In this document: piece after piece, positions 1 through 8,880 of the stretch | Layout of the letters: each line of letters begins with the position of its first letter | How positions within the stretch are numbered: position 1 is the first letter of the stretch | Assembly: GCF_001931755.2 (NCBI RefSeq) | Contig: NZ_CP015510.2 | Coordinates: forward strand, 806,001 to 870,000 | From: Wolbachia endosymbiont of Folsomia candida | Lineage (GTDB): Bacteria; Pseudomonadota; Alphaproteobacteria; Rickettsiales; Anaplasmataceae | Reading direction: 5' to 3' | Length of the DNA: 64,000 nucleotides | Position numbers and translations under genes: made by a program | The notes under the pieces: model-generated | Told to the model about the DNA's origin: nothing | What the model saw: the letters and a program-made list of their open reading frames with translations, nothing else | Database searches by the model: none

Positions 1-475
1 CCACTGGGCAGCTAGTAAGCTGATAAAAAATGATTATGGTAAAATAGAAACGTTATATGCAGACGGTGCATATGACAGAGCCATGATTTATCAGCAATGC
101 TACAAACTTAAAATAAAAACGAAAATACCACCACAAAATAATGCAGTAGAGCATCAGAATTTGGATTATATGGCCCAAAGAAATACTGCAGTTAGGTTAA
201 TAAGATCGTTTGATGGATATACAATAGAGAGAATGAAGCAGTGGAAAAAGGAGGTAGGGTACGGAAAAAGATCCTACATAGAAGCATTCTTTTCGCGATT
301 AAAGCAAATATTTGGGTTTAGTTTTAAGAATAAATCTGAGGTTAATCGTGAGAAGGAACTGCTACTCAAGTGCTATTTGCTGAATAAATTTACCGATATA
401 GGTATGGCTACATTTCAGGTAGCCTCATGAACTTATCATATACTACCTGCTACCGACTAGCTATGCAACAAAGCC
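1..475 (+). mobile_element. IS5-family element (IS903-like ends), copy 1, right part only
   Basis: The element enters from outside the left edge and ends at the terminal repeat CTATGCAACAAAGCC (461-475). The same end sequence closes copy 2 at 1340-1354. Its right end joins the interior of copy 2, so copy 1 appears to have inserted into copy 2. Confidence 0.75.
2..430 (+). CDS. IS5-family DDE transposase, C-terminal part (cut by window edge)
   Basis: The frame is open from base 2, so the first ATG at 83 is only an internal methionine and the real start lies outside the window. The visible part has the second catalytic Asp in LYADGAYD and the catalytic Glu in YIEAFFSRLKQ. It therefore carries the C-terminal catalytic half of a DDE transposase that would cut and paste its own element. 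The protein is nearly identical over the overlap to the one encoded by the element at 476-1354 and continues past the point where that copy stops. Nothing visible is broken, so the gene may be intact. Confidence 0.8.
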   Translation, partial: HWAASKLIKNDYGKIETLYADGAYDRAMIYQQCYKLKIKTKIPPQNNAVEHQNLDYMAQRNTAVRLIRSFDGYTIERMKQWKKEVGYGKRSYIEAFFSRLKQIFGFSFKNKSEVNREKELLLKCYLLNKFTDIGMATFQVAS

Positions 476-1266
476 TATCCTACCTCCTTTTTCCATTGCT
501 TTATTTTCTCTATTGTATCTCCATCAAACGATCTTATTAACCTAACTGCAGTATTTCTTTGGGCCATATAATCCAAATTCTGATGCTCTACTGCATCAAT
601 TTTTGGTGGTATTTTCGTTTTTATTCTAAGCTTGTAACATTGCTGATAAATCATGGCTCTGTCATATGCACCATCTGCATATAACGTTTCTATTTTACCA
701 TAATCATTTTTCATCAGCTTACTAGCTGCCCAGTGGTCAGGATAATATAGTTCAGTGTATTTTAAATCCATAACTTTTTTGCTGCTTATATCTAACATTA
801 CATGCATTTTTCTTGCTTGTTCTCTCCCTCTGTATTGTCTCACTTCATTATTTTTTTTGTTATGGCCAGCAGTAGTGTTATAGATGCCAATACCAGTGCT
901 ATCTATAGCAATTTCAATGTTTTCCATATTATTTTTATCGATCCTGTTGTCATTAATCTTAATATTCAGTTTTTTAAATCTTCTTGAGGCCTGTGAATAG
1001 CTGATGACTTGTAGGCTTTTTCCTATTTGCTCGAGGTATCCTTTTATAAATCCTACCGTTTGCCTCAGGCCAATCCTAAATAGATAAGTTATTATATGAA
1101 CTAAAATCACAACTTTATCGCTGTAAATGTTGTTTCCACCTGCTACTTTTGGTCTATTTTCGTGCCAATTTTCAATGGCGTCGTTAATGTAATGAAAAAT
1201 ATTTCCCCTTTCTTGAAGAAATTTGTTATATTCACTTTGGTTACTGACTTTCATTTTGACTGGCAT
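475..1266 (-). pseudogene. IS5-family transposase truncated by a nested IS insertion
   Basis: This 263-residue ORF begins MPVKMKVSNQ and contains the first catalytic Asp (IAIDSTGIG, about residue 120) and the second (LYADGAYD, about residue 196). It ends after KKEVG, at the place where the neighbouring copy continues YGKRSYIEAFF and supplies the catalytic Glu. The TAG stop is created at the junction, because its last base is the first base of the inserted element. The native Tyr codon TAC is split after TA. Without the Glu and the C-terminal helices the product should be inactive. This is a gene broken by nested transposition rather than a short natural variant. Confidence 0.8.
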
Positions 1267-1354
1267 ATTTTTCCTTTGGCGGTTAAATGGCCATTTTATA
1301 ATGAATTTAGTCAGTAACTTCCAGCTTTTTTCTCCCTAGCTATGCAACAAAGCC
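476..1354 (-). mobile_element. IS5-family element (IS903-like ends), copy 2, interrupted by copy 1
   Basis: The 5' end of this minus-strand element is the terminal repeat at 1340-1354, directly followed by a half palindrome (1355-1373). Its 3' part is missing at 476, where copy 1 begins. The missing part should lie beyond the left edge of the window, on the far side of copy 1. Confidence 0.7.
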
Positions 1355-1756
1355 TGTCACGCACTGGGATGACGAAAAAAGGGAAAGTTTTATTAATAAT
1401 TTCAAATCTTTGCATAGCGATGCAACAAAGCCTGTCACGCGCTGGGATGACAGTATGGAGGGGAGCTACTTGGATGACAAGAGAGAGATATTTGGAATAA
1501 CAAAAAAATCTACTTATAGTTACATGACTTGCTCGTGTATTATTATCAATGAAACACTTTAATTATTCATTGTAACTTGCTAAATTTTTTGCATTTTCTG
1601 TCATTCCAGTGCGTGACACTGGAATCCAGGACTTTTTTTAATTGGATCCTAGGGTCAAGCCATAGGATGACAAGAGGAAGGCTGCTTGTATTATAGGATA
1701 CTTAACAATTTAAAAAGATCTATTAAATAAAAAATCTATCAATAAGGAGGGTTATT
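1355..1756. repeat. Non-coding stretch with four palindromic repeat units and an IS-end relic
   Basis: No gene is visible. Palindrome material lies at 1355-1373 (right half), 1433-1451 (right half), 1599-1629 (complete, arms TGTCATTCCAGTG and CACTGGAATCCAG) and 1643-1672 (a variant built on GGATCCTA and TAGGATGAC). The segment 1374-1432 ends in GATGCAACAAAGCC, an IS-end relic, and recurs almost unchanged at 38329-38385. Confidence 0.7.
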
Positions 1757-4700
1757 ATGTCTACAATAGTTTTATCATCAATTTTTGGTCAGTTTGGCAG
1801 CGTTCTTGGTCCAGTTGGCCAAATTATCGGTTCAGAGCTTGGCGCGCTTCTTGGTGCGCAGCTCGATGGCGCTATGTTTAACCTTGATGCGGAGAAAAAA
1901 GTAATACATGATGCAAGACTAAAAAATCTGCAAATTCAAACTTCGACTTATGGAAGAACAATACCAACCATTTATGGAACTGCTCGTGTTGCGGGAAATA
2001 TTATTTGGGCGCAGCCTATTAAAGAGGAAGCGATAACTAGTAATAGTAGAGTGAACAAGAACGTCAATGTCACATATAATTATTATGCAACGCTTGCAAT
2101 TGCTATCTGCAGAGGAGTGGTTAAAAAATTAAAGAGAGTATGGGCAGACACAAAATCGCTAACTTTGGATGAAATAGATTATACGTTTTATACTGGTGCA
2201 GAAGATCAAAATCCTGATCCTTTTATATTGTCAATTGAAGGGGAGGGGAACACGCCTGCTTATAGGGGAATATCCTATATATTGATCAAGAATTTTTCTT
2301 TGGCAGACTATAATAATCGTGTTCCAACATTTACATTTGAAGTGCAAACTGCATTAAAATCAGAAGGTTTTTCAGCAGCAGAAAATATCAAGAATATTAA
2401 TATAATACCTGGCTCAGGGGAGTTTGTATATGATACAAAAGTACAGAAAAAAACTGCACAAGAAAAAATAAGCAGTAACCAATATATTCCATATGGGCCT
2501 GCAAAAAGAATAAATCACAATAATTACACTAAAAAGAGTGATGCTGTCCTCTCTTTAAATCAGTTAAAGGAAGATTTACCAAATGTTGAATGGGTGTCGG
2601 TAGTAGTGAATTGGTTTGGTAATAGCTTGAATATCAAAGATTGTGAAATATATCCTGCAGTTGAATTTCAGGATGATTCAGTAGTTTTACCTGATGATTG
2701 GGAAATAATAATGGATAATGATGATACAGTCTTACCTGATAAATGGGGAATAATAATGAATAAGGATGAATCAGTAGTCTTACATGATGACCGGAAAATA
2801 ATAATGGATATAGACCATGGAACATCGTTATATAGAAGCCAAGCTAAGCTAATTTCAAAGGATAGTGACGGAAAACCCAGATATGGTGGTACAGTTAGTG
2901 ATACAGCATTGATTAGATATATAGATGAACTACATAGTAGAGGTTATAAGGTGATGCTGTACCCAATGCTTTTGCTTGATACAGAAAATAAAGAGTGGCG
3001 GGGAAGATTAACAGGATCACCAGAAGATATAAGTCCTTTTTTTCAACGTTATAATAAATTTATAGAACATTATGCATATATTGCTAAAAGAACTCAAACA
3101 GAGGGGTTAGTTATTGGTTCTGAATTTGTGGAGCTTACAAAGATTAAAGATTCACAAGGTAATTATCCTGTAGTTCAAGAGTTAATTGACCTTGCAACAG
3201 CAATGAAGAGTTATTGTGTAGGGGATATAATGCTTACCTATGCTGCAGATTGGAGTGAATATCACTCACATGACGGCTGGTATCATATGGATGAGCTTTG
3301 GTCTTCAGAGCAAATCGATTTTGTTGGTATAGATGCTTATTTTCCACTAACAGATGGCCCTGAACCTCCGTTTGGTTATTCTGCGGAAGATGTAATTGAT
3401 GGTTGGAGCAGTGGAGTAGGGTACGATTATTTTTATGACTACTCAAAAGGTGAACCTGAAAAAACAAGGTATAATGACAGCAAATATGCATGGAAAAACA
3501 TAGAAAAATGGTGGAGTGAGGTTCATGTAAATCCAGATGGGAGTCAAACAAAATGGCAACCAAAAATGAAAAAGATATGGTTTACTGAATATGGGTTTCC
3601 AAGTGTAAATGGCTCTACTAATGAACCGAATGTATTTATTGATAATAGCAGTAAAGAAAGCAAATATCCGCACTATTCAAACGGAGAGGTAAGTTTTCTT
3701 TCCCAAAAAATTGCAATCGAAGGGACGCTAAAAAAGTGGCAAAATTCAGAAATGGTAGAAAAAATGTTTCTTTGGGCTTGGGATGCAAGGCCATTTCCGT
3801 ATTTTCCTAACCTATGTGATGTTTGGTCTGATTGTCATAATTGGCAAACTGGTCATTGGATTCAGGGTAAGATTTCTATACTTGAAGTTTCTGATGTTTT
3901 ATCCGATCTATTACAAAGAGCGGGCTTAAAAAGCAGCCAATTTGATACAAGTGATATTAGGGGATTATTATCAGGATATGTAATAAACGATCAGCAGTCA
4001 GTGCATTCAATTATTAGAATGCTGCAGAGTTGTTATTTTTTTGATGTGATTGAGCAAGACTCCAAATTAAAATTTGTTCAAAAGGGTAGGGGAGTCATTA
4101 GTGAAATACCCATTGATGATATCGTCTTCAGTAACAATTCAAAGCAAATGCAGCTTACAAACGTGAGTCAACTTGATTTGAATAACAAAGTTAATGTTGT
4201 TTATTTTAATCGCAATTTCAACTATCCAATTGATGTAAAATACGCTGAAATTCCAAAACAAGGCGCAGCTGTAGCAGTTGAAATACCACTAATTATGGAA
4301 GAGGGGCAGGCGCAGAATATAGCTGAAGTTTTACTTTATTCTGCATGGCAAGAGAGGAATATATATAACTTCAAGTTGCCGATAAAATATGCATGGCTTG
4401 TGCCCAGCAACATAGTGACAATTGTGGATGGCAAGAGAAAACATACAATAAGAATTATAAGAACAAAATTTGAAAGTATGTCCATTCAGGTGAGCGCGGT
4501 AGGTTATGATAGCTCTATATATAAGTTATCTTTCCCTTCAACAAAATCACTAAGATTCAAAGAATATTCTCCTTATCACATCAGTAAAACTAATATAGAA
4601 ATCATAGATTTACCGTATATTAAAGATAATACTATAAGTCTTACTTTAATTGGCGAAGAAGACGGCTGGAAGGGTGCAGTGCTCTTTATTTCAGGTGATG

Positions 4701-5089
4701 ACAAGGATTATCAACCTATTGCAAACATAAATAAGCAATCTACTTACGGGTATATAGCTCAGTTTATAGGTGAGGAACTGACAGTAGTGTTACATTCTGG
4801 TAACCTATTTAACATCAGTCCTATTTCAAGCTCAAATTTGGCACTAATTGGGACAGAAGTGATACAATTTCAAAGTGTGGAACCCATAGACAAAAATAAA
4901 TACAAGCTGAGTAAGCTTGCTAGGGAGCAAAAAGGTACTAAAAAATATGATCTCACTGCTGGAGGGAAATTTGTTCTACTTGATGATTCAATAATATCTT
5001 TTGAAGTGCAATCAGGAAAACAGATTTTCTTGAAAGCTGTCACTTATGGTGATTCGCTGAGTAATACGGAAGCGAAGGTTTTTAGCTGA
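1757..5089 (+). CDS. GTA/phage tail protein with TIM-barrel-like domain (RcGTA gp15-like)
   Basis: A protein of 1110 residues resembling the largest tail-tip (megatron) protein of Rhodobacter-type gene transfer agents and related siphophages. The N-terminus is Gly-rich and hydrophobic (GQFGSVLGPVGQIIGSELG, about residues 11-30), followed by a YGRTIPTIYGTARVAG segment typical of these proteins. Residues of roughly 380-710 form a glycosidase-like TIM barrel, with VIGSEFVELT, DFVGIDAYFPL and KIWFTEYGFPS as family-like stretches. A phage-tail domain follows at about 710-930. The start is fixed by a strong ribosome site (AAGGAGG). An acidic triplicated insert lies at about residues 306-352. It stands apart from the other GTA-like genes, as reported for Rickettsiales. 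The gene is intact, but whether particles are made cannot be judged here. Confidence 0.82.
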   Translation: MSTIVLSSIFGQFGSVLGPVGQIIGSELGALLGAQLDGAMFNLDAEKKVIHDARLKNLQIQTSTYGRTIPTIYGTARVAGNIIWAQPIKEEAITSNSRVNKNVNVTYNYYATLAIAICRGVVKKLKRVWADTKSLTLDEIDYTFYTGAEDQNPDPFILSIEGEGNTPAYRGISYILIKNFSLADYNNRVPTFTFEVQTALKSEGFSAAENIKNINIIPGSGEFVYDTKVQKKTAQEKISSNQYIPYGPAKRINHNNYTKKSDAVLSLNQLKEDLPNVEWVSVVVNWFGNSLNIKDCEIYPAVEFQDDSVVLPDDWEIIMDNDDTVLPDKWGIIMNKDESVVLHDDRKIIMDIDHGTSLYRSQAKLISKDSDGKPRYGGTVSDTALIRYIDELHSRGYKVMLYPMLLLDTENKEWRGRLTGSPEDISPFFQRYNKFIEHYAYIAKRTQTEGLVIGSEFVELTKIKDSQGNYPVVQELIDLATAMKSYCVGDIMLTYAADWSEYHSHDGWYHMDELWSSEQIDFVGIDAYFPLTDGPEPPFGYSAEDVIDGWSSGVGYDYFYDYSKGEPEKTRYNDSKYAWKNIEKWWSEVHVNPDGSQTKWQPKMKKIWFTEYGFPSVNGSTNEPNVFIDNSSKESKYPHYSNGEVSFLSQKIAIEGTLKKWQNSEMVEKMFLWAWDARPFPYFPNLCDVWSDCHNWQTGHWIQGKISILEVSDVLSDLLQRAGLKSSQFDTSDIRGLLSGYVINDQQSVHSIIRMLQSCYFFDVIEQDSKLKFVQKGRGVISEIPIDDIVFSNNSKQMQLTNVSQLDLNNKVNVVYFNRNFNYPIDVKYAEIPKQGAAVAVEIPLIMEEGQAQNIAEVLLYSAWQERNIYNFKLPIKYAWLVPSNIVTIVDGKRKHTIRIIRTKFESMSIQVSAVGYDSSIYKLSFPSTKSLRFKEYSPYHISKTNIEIIDLPYIKDNTISLTLIGEEDGWKGAVLFISGDDKDYQPIANINKQSTYGYIAQFIGEELTVVLHSGNLFNISPISSSNLALIGTEVIQFQSVEPIDKNKYKLSKLAREQKGTKKYDLTAGGKFVLLDDSIISFEVQSGKQIFLKAVTYGDSLSNTEAKVFS
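2672..2812 (+). repeat. Three tandem units of about 48 bp inside the gp15-like gene
   Basis: Units start at 2672, 2720 and 2765; the middle one is 45 bp, the others 48 bp. Each encodes a variant of DDSVVLPDDWEIIMDN. All lengths are multiples of three, so the frame is kept. Confidence 0.75.
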
Positions 5090-5170
5090 CTTCATACCGT
5101 GATTCATTCCACAGCTGTACGAGCATTGCAAATTTGAAGGCAAAAATGGTGTCATCCCAGTGCGTGACAC

Positions 5171-6372
5171 ACAAGTGTACGAACGTTTGTTATGGAAAGT
5201 GAAAAAGGTAATAATCGTAGACTTTTTCTGGGTTTCCACCACAATATTCAATGACAGGTTTTAGGATTTCAAGCCTGAGTTCATTCATAAAAGCTCTCCT
5301 TGCAAACTTATAACTCTTGATTTCGCTGCGTTTTCTGTATTCTGTTAATAAAACCGAAGCAATAAGAATCATGTATAGTGTGACCAAAATTGTGTTTTTG
5401 CTATGTCCAAGAAAATGCTTCGTGTTGAGCTCCTGCTTGATAAATTTGAAGAAAACTTCTATTGACCAGCGCCTTTTGTAAAGAGCGCAGACTTCTTCAG
5501 CAGACATTTCATAAATATTAGTCAAAAATGTGAGAACTTCGCCATTCTGTCGATTTTGCGCTTTAATTAGCCTGATTTCAAACGACAAAAATCTTGAACC
5601 TTTTTGCCCCAGCCTGACTACTACATCTTCCATTAGCTCAAGCGTTCCAGTCTGCATGCCTGCAACTTTTCCGTGGATACGCACAATTTGATAACGAATA
5701 TTATCGTTGCCACGTGTGATAAAATGTATGCCTTTATCTATAAACTCCTCGAAAGTTGCACGTTTTTGCAGTCCTCGATCAAATATGCAAATCGACTCTT
5801 GACCGTGATTTAAAATCATTTCCCGGAACGATGTGCTGTCAGAGGAGCCCTTGGCTTGAGTATACAAGTTCAGCAACTTTGCAAACCTGCCGTCAGTGGC
5901 AACGGTGCACTTTACCATATTCTTTGCACCACCACGCCATGGTATTGCAGATTGCAGTAATTTGCTCGATAACTGCAGGGTTGTGGAATCTATAATTAAT
6001 AGCTTTTCTTGGTCTTTTTGGTTACAAAAACTTTGTAAAACGAACGAAAAAATTCTTTCGAAGTACTTAATTGGTATCGTTTTTAAGCGGCTTGCCACCG
6101 ATGAATGGCGCGTATTCAGGCAAAACATCCGACGATAATTTTCCTCGATAGTCCGCAAGCTCAGCTCGTTTTTCTCCAATATGCTGTACAGCAGTAAATT
6201 AAATATATTTTCTCCCGTAAGTTTGCCCACTTTGTAATCAACGCCAACCGCTTTGCCTATTTCATCTAACACTGCTTTCGGCAATTTTGATATTATTTCT
6301 TTGTAATAAAACACACTTCACACCCTAATTTTTTTCCTATCTTATCGCTAAATTAGACGTTCGTACAGTTGT
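5171..6372 (-). mobile_element. IS4-family element, copy A, in a palindromic repeat
   Basis: The 1202-bp element has imperfect inverted ends: ACAAGTGTACGAACG on the left and, read inward, ACAACTGTACGAACG on the right. It is flanked by an 11-bp duplication, GTGCGTGACAC at 5160-5170 and GTGCTTGACAC at 6373-6383, with one mismatch. Both flanks belong to a split palindrome. Confidence 0.9.
5190..6314 (-). CDS. IS4-family DDE transposase
   Basis: A transposase of 374 residues that mobilises its own element. Catalytic Asp residues are visible in LLIIDSTTLQLSS (about residue 107) and ICIFDRGLQK (about 173). The signature of the IS4 family, Y-x2-R-x3-E-x6-K, is present as YKRRWSIEVFFKFIK at about 280. 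Length is normal for the family and no frameshift is seen. The protein is identical to the one at 23947-25071, which points to recent movement. The ORF fills almost the whole element between the inverted ends, so no passenger gene is carried. Confidence 0.93.
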   Translation of the reverse strand: MFYYKEIISKLPKAVLDEIGKAVGVDYKVGKLTGENIFNLLLYSILEKNELSLRTIEENYRRMFCLNTRHSSVASRLKTIPIKYFERIFSFVLQSFCNQKDQEKLLIIDSTTLQLSSKLLQSAIPWRGGAKNMVKCTVATDGRFAKLLNLYTQAKGSSDSTSFREMILNHGQESICIFDRGLQKRATFEEFIDKGIHFITRGNDNIRYQIVRIHGKVAGMQTGTLELMEDVVVRLGQKGSRFLSFEIRLIKAQNRQNGEVLTFLTNIYEMSAEEVCALYKRRWSIEVFFKFIKQELNTKHFLGHSKNTILVTLYMILIASVLLTEYRKRSEIKSYKFARRAFMNELRLEILKPVIEYCGGNPEKVYDYYLFHFP

Positions 6373-6383
6373 GTGCTTGACAC

Positions 6384-6759
6384 TGGGATCCAGTCCTTAA
6401 TTGCTGTGCTAGCAAACAAGTAGAAGGATGATAAATAGATAACAATAAAAATAGCTGATTTCATATTAAAACACAGTATTTTTGGTGAAGTTGTACTGCA
6501 AAATGGGTCCCAGTGTCACGCACTGGGATGACAGAAAGAGGATACTGGAATGACAGGAGGAGGGTTATTCGGATGACACCTTTAGTTGAGACTTAATAAC
6601 AGTCCTATCGCTTTACGGGATGTTCGTACAGTTGTGGATTCATTCGCGGTATCTCAATAGCTCCCGCTAACAAGTAGTGGGATGACGAGATTATTAAGTT
6701 AATTTTTTTATTATAATATCTAATAATTAAATTAATGTATTTTTAAATTGAGGAAAGTT
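6384..6759. repeat. Non-coding stretch with palindrome and a 68-bp dispersed repeat
   Basis: The right half of the palindrome split by the IS4 element continues here. A complete palindrome lies at about 6505-6534. A second dispersed repeat (6571-6638) contains CGCTTTACGGGATGTTCGT and ends in CAGTTGTGG; it recurs at 55003-55069 and, inverted and diverged, at 37046-37117. AT-rich DNA before 6760 may hold the old promoter of the ankyrin remnant. Confidence 0.6.
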
Positions 6760-6933
6760 ATGAGTAAATTGAATAAACAACTTTTTGATGTTTTAGATGG
6801 AATAGGATGGAATCTAGATGACATTAATGCATTGATAGAAGCTGGAGCTAATTATATACCTAGTAAACTTACTAAGGCTTTATTTCAATTAATGGAATAT
6901 TATTCCAACTATTGCTTCCATAATTATCGATAG
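6760..6933 (+). pseudogene. Ankyrin-gene 5' remnant
   Basis: The ORF starts at ATG 6760 after a GAGGAAAG ribosome site and begins MSKLNKQLFDVLDGIGWNLD, followed by DINALIEAGANY. This closely resembles the start of the ankyrin gene at 48255 (MSKAELNKQLFSAVKKGDLS, then EFINAGAEVNA). Only one ankyrin-like unit remains before the reading frame runs into sequence antisense to the gp12-like gene. It looks like the left-over front of an ankyrin gene cut by rearrangement. The 3' overlap with the convergent gp12-like gene (6872-6933) marks the breakpoint zone. A functional short peptide cannot be excluded but is unlikely. Confidence 0.6.
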
Positions 6934-7468
6934 AGGCATTGAGGTAATCTGTATCGAAGCGTACAGGCACGTCAAATTCAAAGGTTGCAGTGATTATTGT
7001 ATCTTTTATTGGTGGTTTTATAAACGTTATTTCTCCAGTTGCATAATTTACCGAACATTCACTCTCTTCTTTGCCATTTAAATAGATTTTTACTTTATCA
7101 CGTACGGGCTTTTTGATTACACGAACATATTTGTCTTCACCGCTTACGTAAGTTTTAATTAATTGGAAAGTTGTTTGCTGACTATCTCCTACACCAATTT
7201 CTTGATTACTTACTATAAAATCAGACCAATCCTTAAAACGAAATCCTATTGCTTTACCTTTTCTTGCTTGAAAAAATGTTATTAATTCTAATAGTTGCTC
7301 ATTTGATTTGATTCCATAAGCTATATTATATTTAGCACGTGCATGAGACCAATTAATATTGCGTTGCTCACGACCATTATGGGTTGTGACGACGTCAGTA
7401 GAAAATTCTGGTCCTCCAGTGGAACCATAAGATATATCTTCTGGAAATCTAACTTCTGTAAATGACAT
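6872..7468 (-). CDS. GTA gp12-like tail protein (DUF2460)
   Basis: A protein of 198 residues matching the DUF2460 family, gene 12 of the Rhodobacter-type GTA cluster, a distal tail component. Family-like features are the start MSFTEVRFPEDISYGSTGGP, the segment GREQRNINWSHARAKYNIAYG, and FFQARKGKAIGFRFKDWSDF near residue 75, followed by a beta-rich C-terminal half. I chose the ATG at 7468 because TAGGAGGACTT sits just upstream and the family normally starts MSFTEV; an upstream extension of 38 codons has no such support. In a canonical GTA this gene lies three genes before gp15. Here the two are on opposite strands and separated by an IS4 element, so the cluster has been broken up. Confidence 0.85.
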   Translation of the reverse strand: MSFTEVRFPEDISYGSTGGPEFSTDVVTTHNGREQRNINWSHARAKYNIAYGIKSNEQLLELITFFQARKGKAIGFRFKDWSDFIVSNQEIGVGDSQQTTFQLIKTYVSGEDKYVRVIKKPVRDKVKIYLNGKEESECSVNYATGEITFIKPPIKDTIITATFEFDVPVRFDTDYLNASIDNYGSNSWNNIPLIEIKP

Positions 7469-7681
7469 AAGTCCTCCTATAAAAATAAAATTGAGATAGT
7501 ATAATTGAAATATTGTGTCATACGTGACTTGCAGATGTATGCGTCTGTATGCGTGTCCCGTAAAACTGCTGTTAAATACCAACTACTTGTATCATCTGAG
7601 TAACTCTTCCCCTGTCATCCAAGTGCTCCGATACACAGATGTACAAACATCCAGTGAGTTCTCATCCCAGTGCGTGACACT

Positions 7682-7886
7682 TGTATCTTTATGATGTGAG
7701 GCATTAGAGCTAAAATACCACGCAGGAAGGGTGAAGCCGACTTGACACTAACGCCAATAAGGCCGAATTCCAGATTTTGCTCCCCTCCCATAGAGTTAAA
7801 AGACAGAACAGTATCTTTGGAATTATATCCCGTATTACAAGGTTAGTCTAAACTCTCAGTTTATTTATAGTCTTGGAGGTAATTTT
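7682..7886 (+). ncRNA. Candidate bridge RNA of the IS110 element
   Basis: In the IS110 family the left non-coding region can encode a bridge RNA with a target loop followed by a donor loop. All four guide-like segments are visible. The left target guide TGACACT (7743-7749) equals the target plus core at 7675-7681. The right target guide ATTCCAG (7767-7773) is the complement of CTGGAAT, a common palindrome form; the present site reads CTGGGAT, one G-U wobble away. The left donor guide ACAGTATCT (7808-7816) equals the right end plus core at 8872-8880. The right donor guide TACAAG (7836-7841) is the complement of CTTGTA at 7680-7685. Flanking stems are visible: 7725-7731 with 7783-7789 region, and GAGTT/AGAC (7793-7804) with GTCT/AACTC (7846-7855). 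Transcript ends are not determined. Confidence 0.72.
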
Positions 7887-8846
7887 ATGCAAGTAAATGC
7901 TATTTTGGGTGTGGATATTTCAAAAAAGAAATTTGATGTTTGTTTGCTGATGGACAATAAAAAACGACACAAAGTCTTTCAAAATAATCAGGATGGCTTT
8001 GCAAAACTTGTGGTTTGGTGCAATGGCCATGGAGCAAATCTTATTCATCTGTGTCTTGAGGCAACTAGCTGGTATGGGGAAGATTTGGCTACTTTTATGC
8101 ACGATTTAGGGCATAATGTTAGTATAGTAAACCCGGCTCAAATCAAGGCTTTTGGCAAAAGTGAGCTGCTCAGAAATAAAACAGATAAATCAGATGCAGC
8201 TATGATAGCTAGATTTTGTATCGCTAATAAACCTGCTCTTTGGAAACCAATTGCACCTGAAATGAGGCATTTAAGAGATCTTTACCGTTGCCTGCAATCG
8301 CTAAAAGATGATATGTTGCAGCAGACAAATCGCTTGGAAAATGAAAATATGCATTCCAGCTGCAAAGAAGCTATATCTAAGGTAATTTTGGCAATAGAGG
8401 AGCAAATTATTGTTCTCGAAACAGAAATTAATGAGCATATAAATCACTATCCACATCTAAAAAATATGGTAGAAAACCTCAAGACTATAAAAGGTATAGG
8501 ACATCTTACTGCTGTTGCTGTTATTGCAGAAATGCCAGCGGTTGATAATTTTGACAATGCTAAGCAATTTACAGCTTTTGCTGGTCTAAATCCAGGACAT
8601 TATGAATCTGGATCGTCTGTAAGTAAGAGAAGTTGCATATGTAAAATAGGATCTGAGCGCGTCCGAAAAGCCCTTTATATGACAGCTATAGTAGTCAAAA
8701 ACCATAATAATCATTTTCAAAAATTTTGTCAGCGTCTAGCAAGTAAAGGTAAATGCCCAAAAGTCATAGTCCTTGCGTTAATGAGAAAATTAATGCATGT
8801 CTTTTTTGGTATTCTTAAAACAATCAACCATTTAATTGTAATTTAG
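7887..8846 (+). CDS. IS110-family transposase (DEDD recombinase)
   Basis: A protein of 319 residues with the IS110 two-domain plan. The N-terminal RuvC-like DEDD domain shows GVDISKKKFDV (Asp 10), HLCLEATSW (Glu near 59) and TDKSDAAMIARF (the last two Asp, near 98-101). The C-terminal Transposase_20 domain includes a helix-hairpin-helix-like TIKGIGHLTAVAVIAEMP and the stretch AFAGLNPGHYESGSS with its conserved serine region. The start follows CTTGGAGGTAATTTT. Length is slightly short of many relatives but no motif is missing. These enzymes cut and rejoin DNA guided by a bridge RNA, and a candidate for that RNA lies directly upstream. Confidence 0.92.
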   Translation: MQVNAILGVDISKKKFDVCLLMDNKKRHKVFQNNQDGFAKLVVWCNGHGANLIHLCLEATSWYGEDLATFMHDLGHNVSIVNPAQIKAFGKSELLRNKTDKSDAAMIARFCIANKPALWKPIAPEMRHLRDLYRCLQSLKDDMLQQTNRLENENMHSSCKEAISKVILAIEEQIIVLETEINEHINHYPHLKNMVENLKTIKGIGHLTAVAVIAEMPAVDNFDNAKQFTAFAGLNPGHYESGSSVSKRSCICKIGSERVRKALYMTAIVVKNHNNHFQKFCQRLASKGKCPKVIVLALMRKLMHVFFGILKTINHLIVI

Positions 8847-8880
8847 TTGGATAATTTGTTTGACATCAAAGACAGTATCT

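Larger units (their letters stand above)
7680..8880 (+). mobile_element. IS110-family element with CT core, in a palindromic repeat
   Basis: The element is bounded by CT dinucleotides at 7680-7681 and 8879-8880. Removing it with one CT restores a palindrome: the left flank ends GTGCGTGACA-CT and the right flank continues GGGATCTAG. It has a long left non-coding region of 205 bp and a short right one of 34 bp, the layout of the IS110 subgroup. No inverted ends are visible, as expected for this family. Confidence 0.85.

Noticed and set aside
5756..6138. Plus-strand ORFs opposite the IS4 transposase (also 24513-24895)
   Set aside because: They are shadows of the transposase frame, duplicated only because the element is duplicated.
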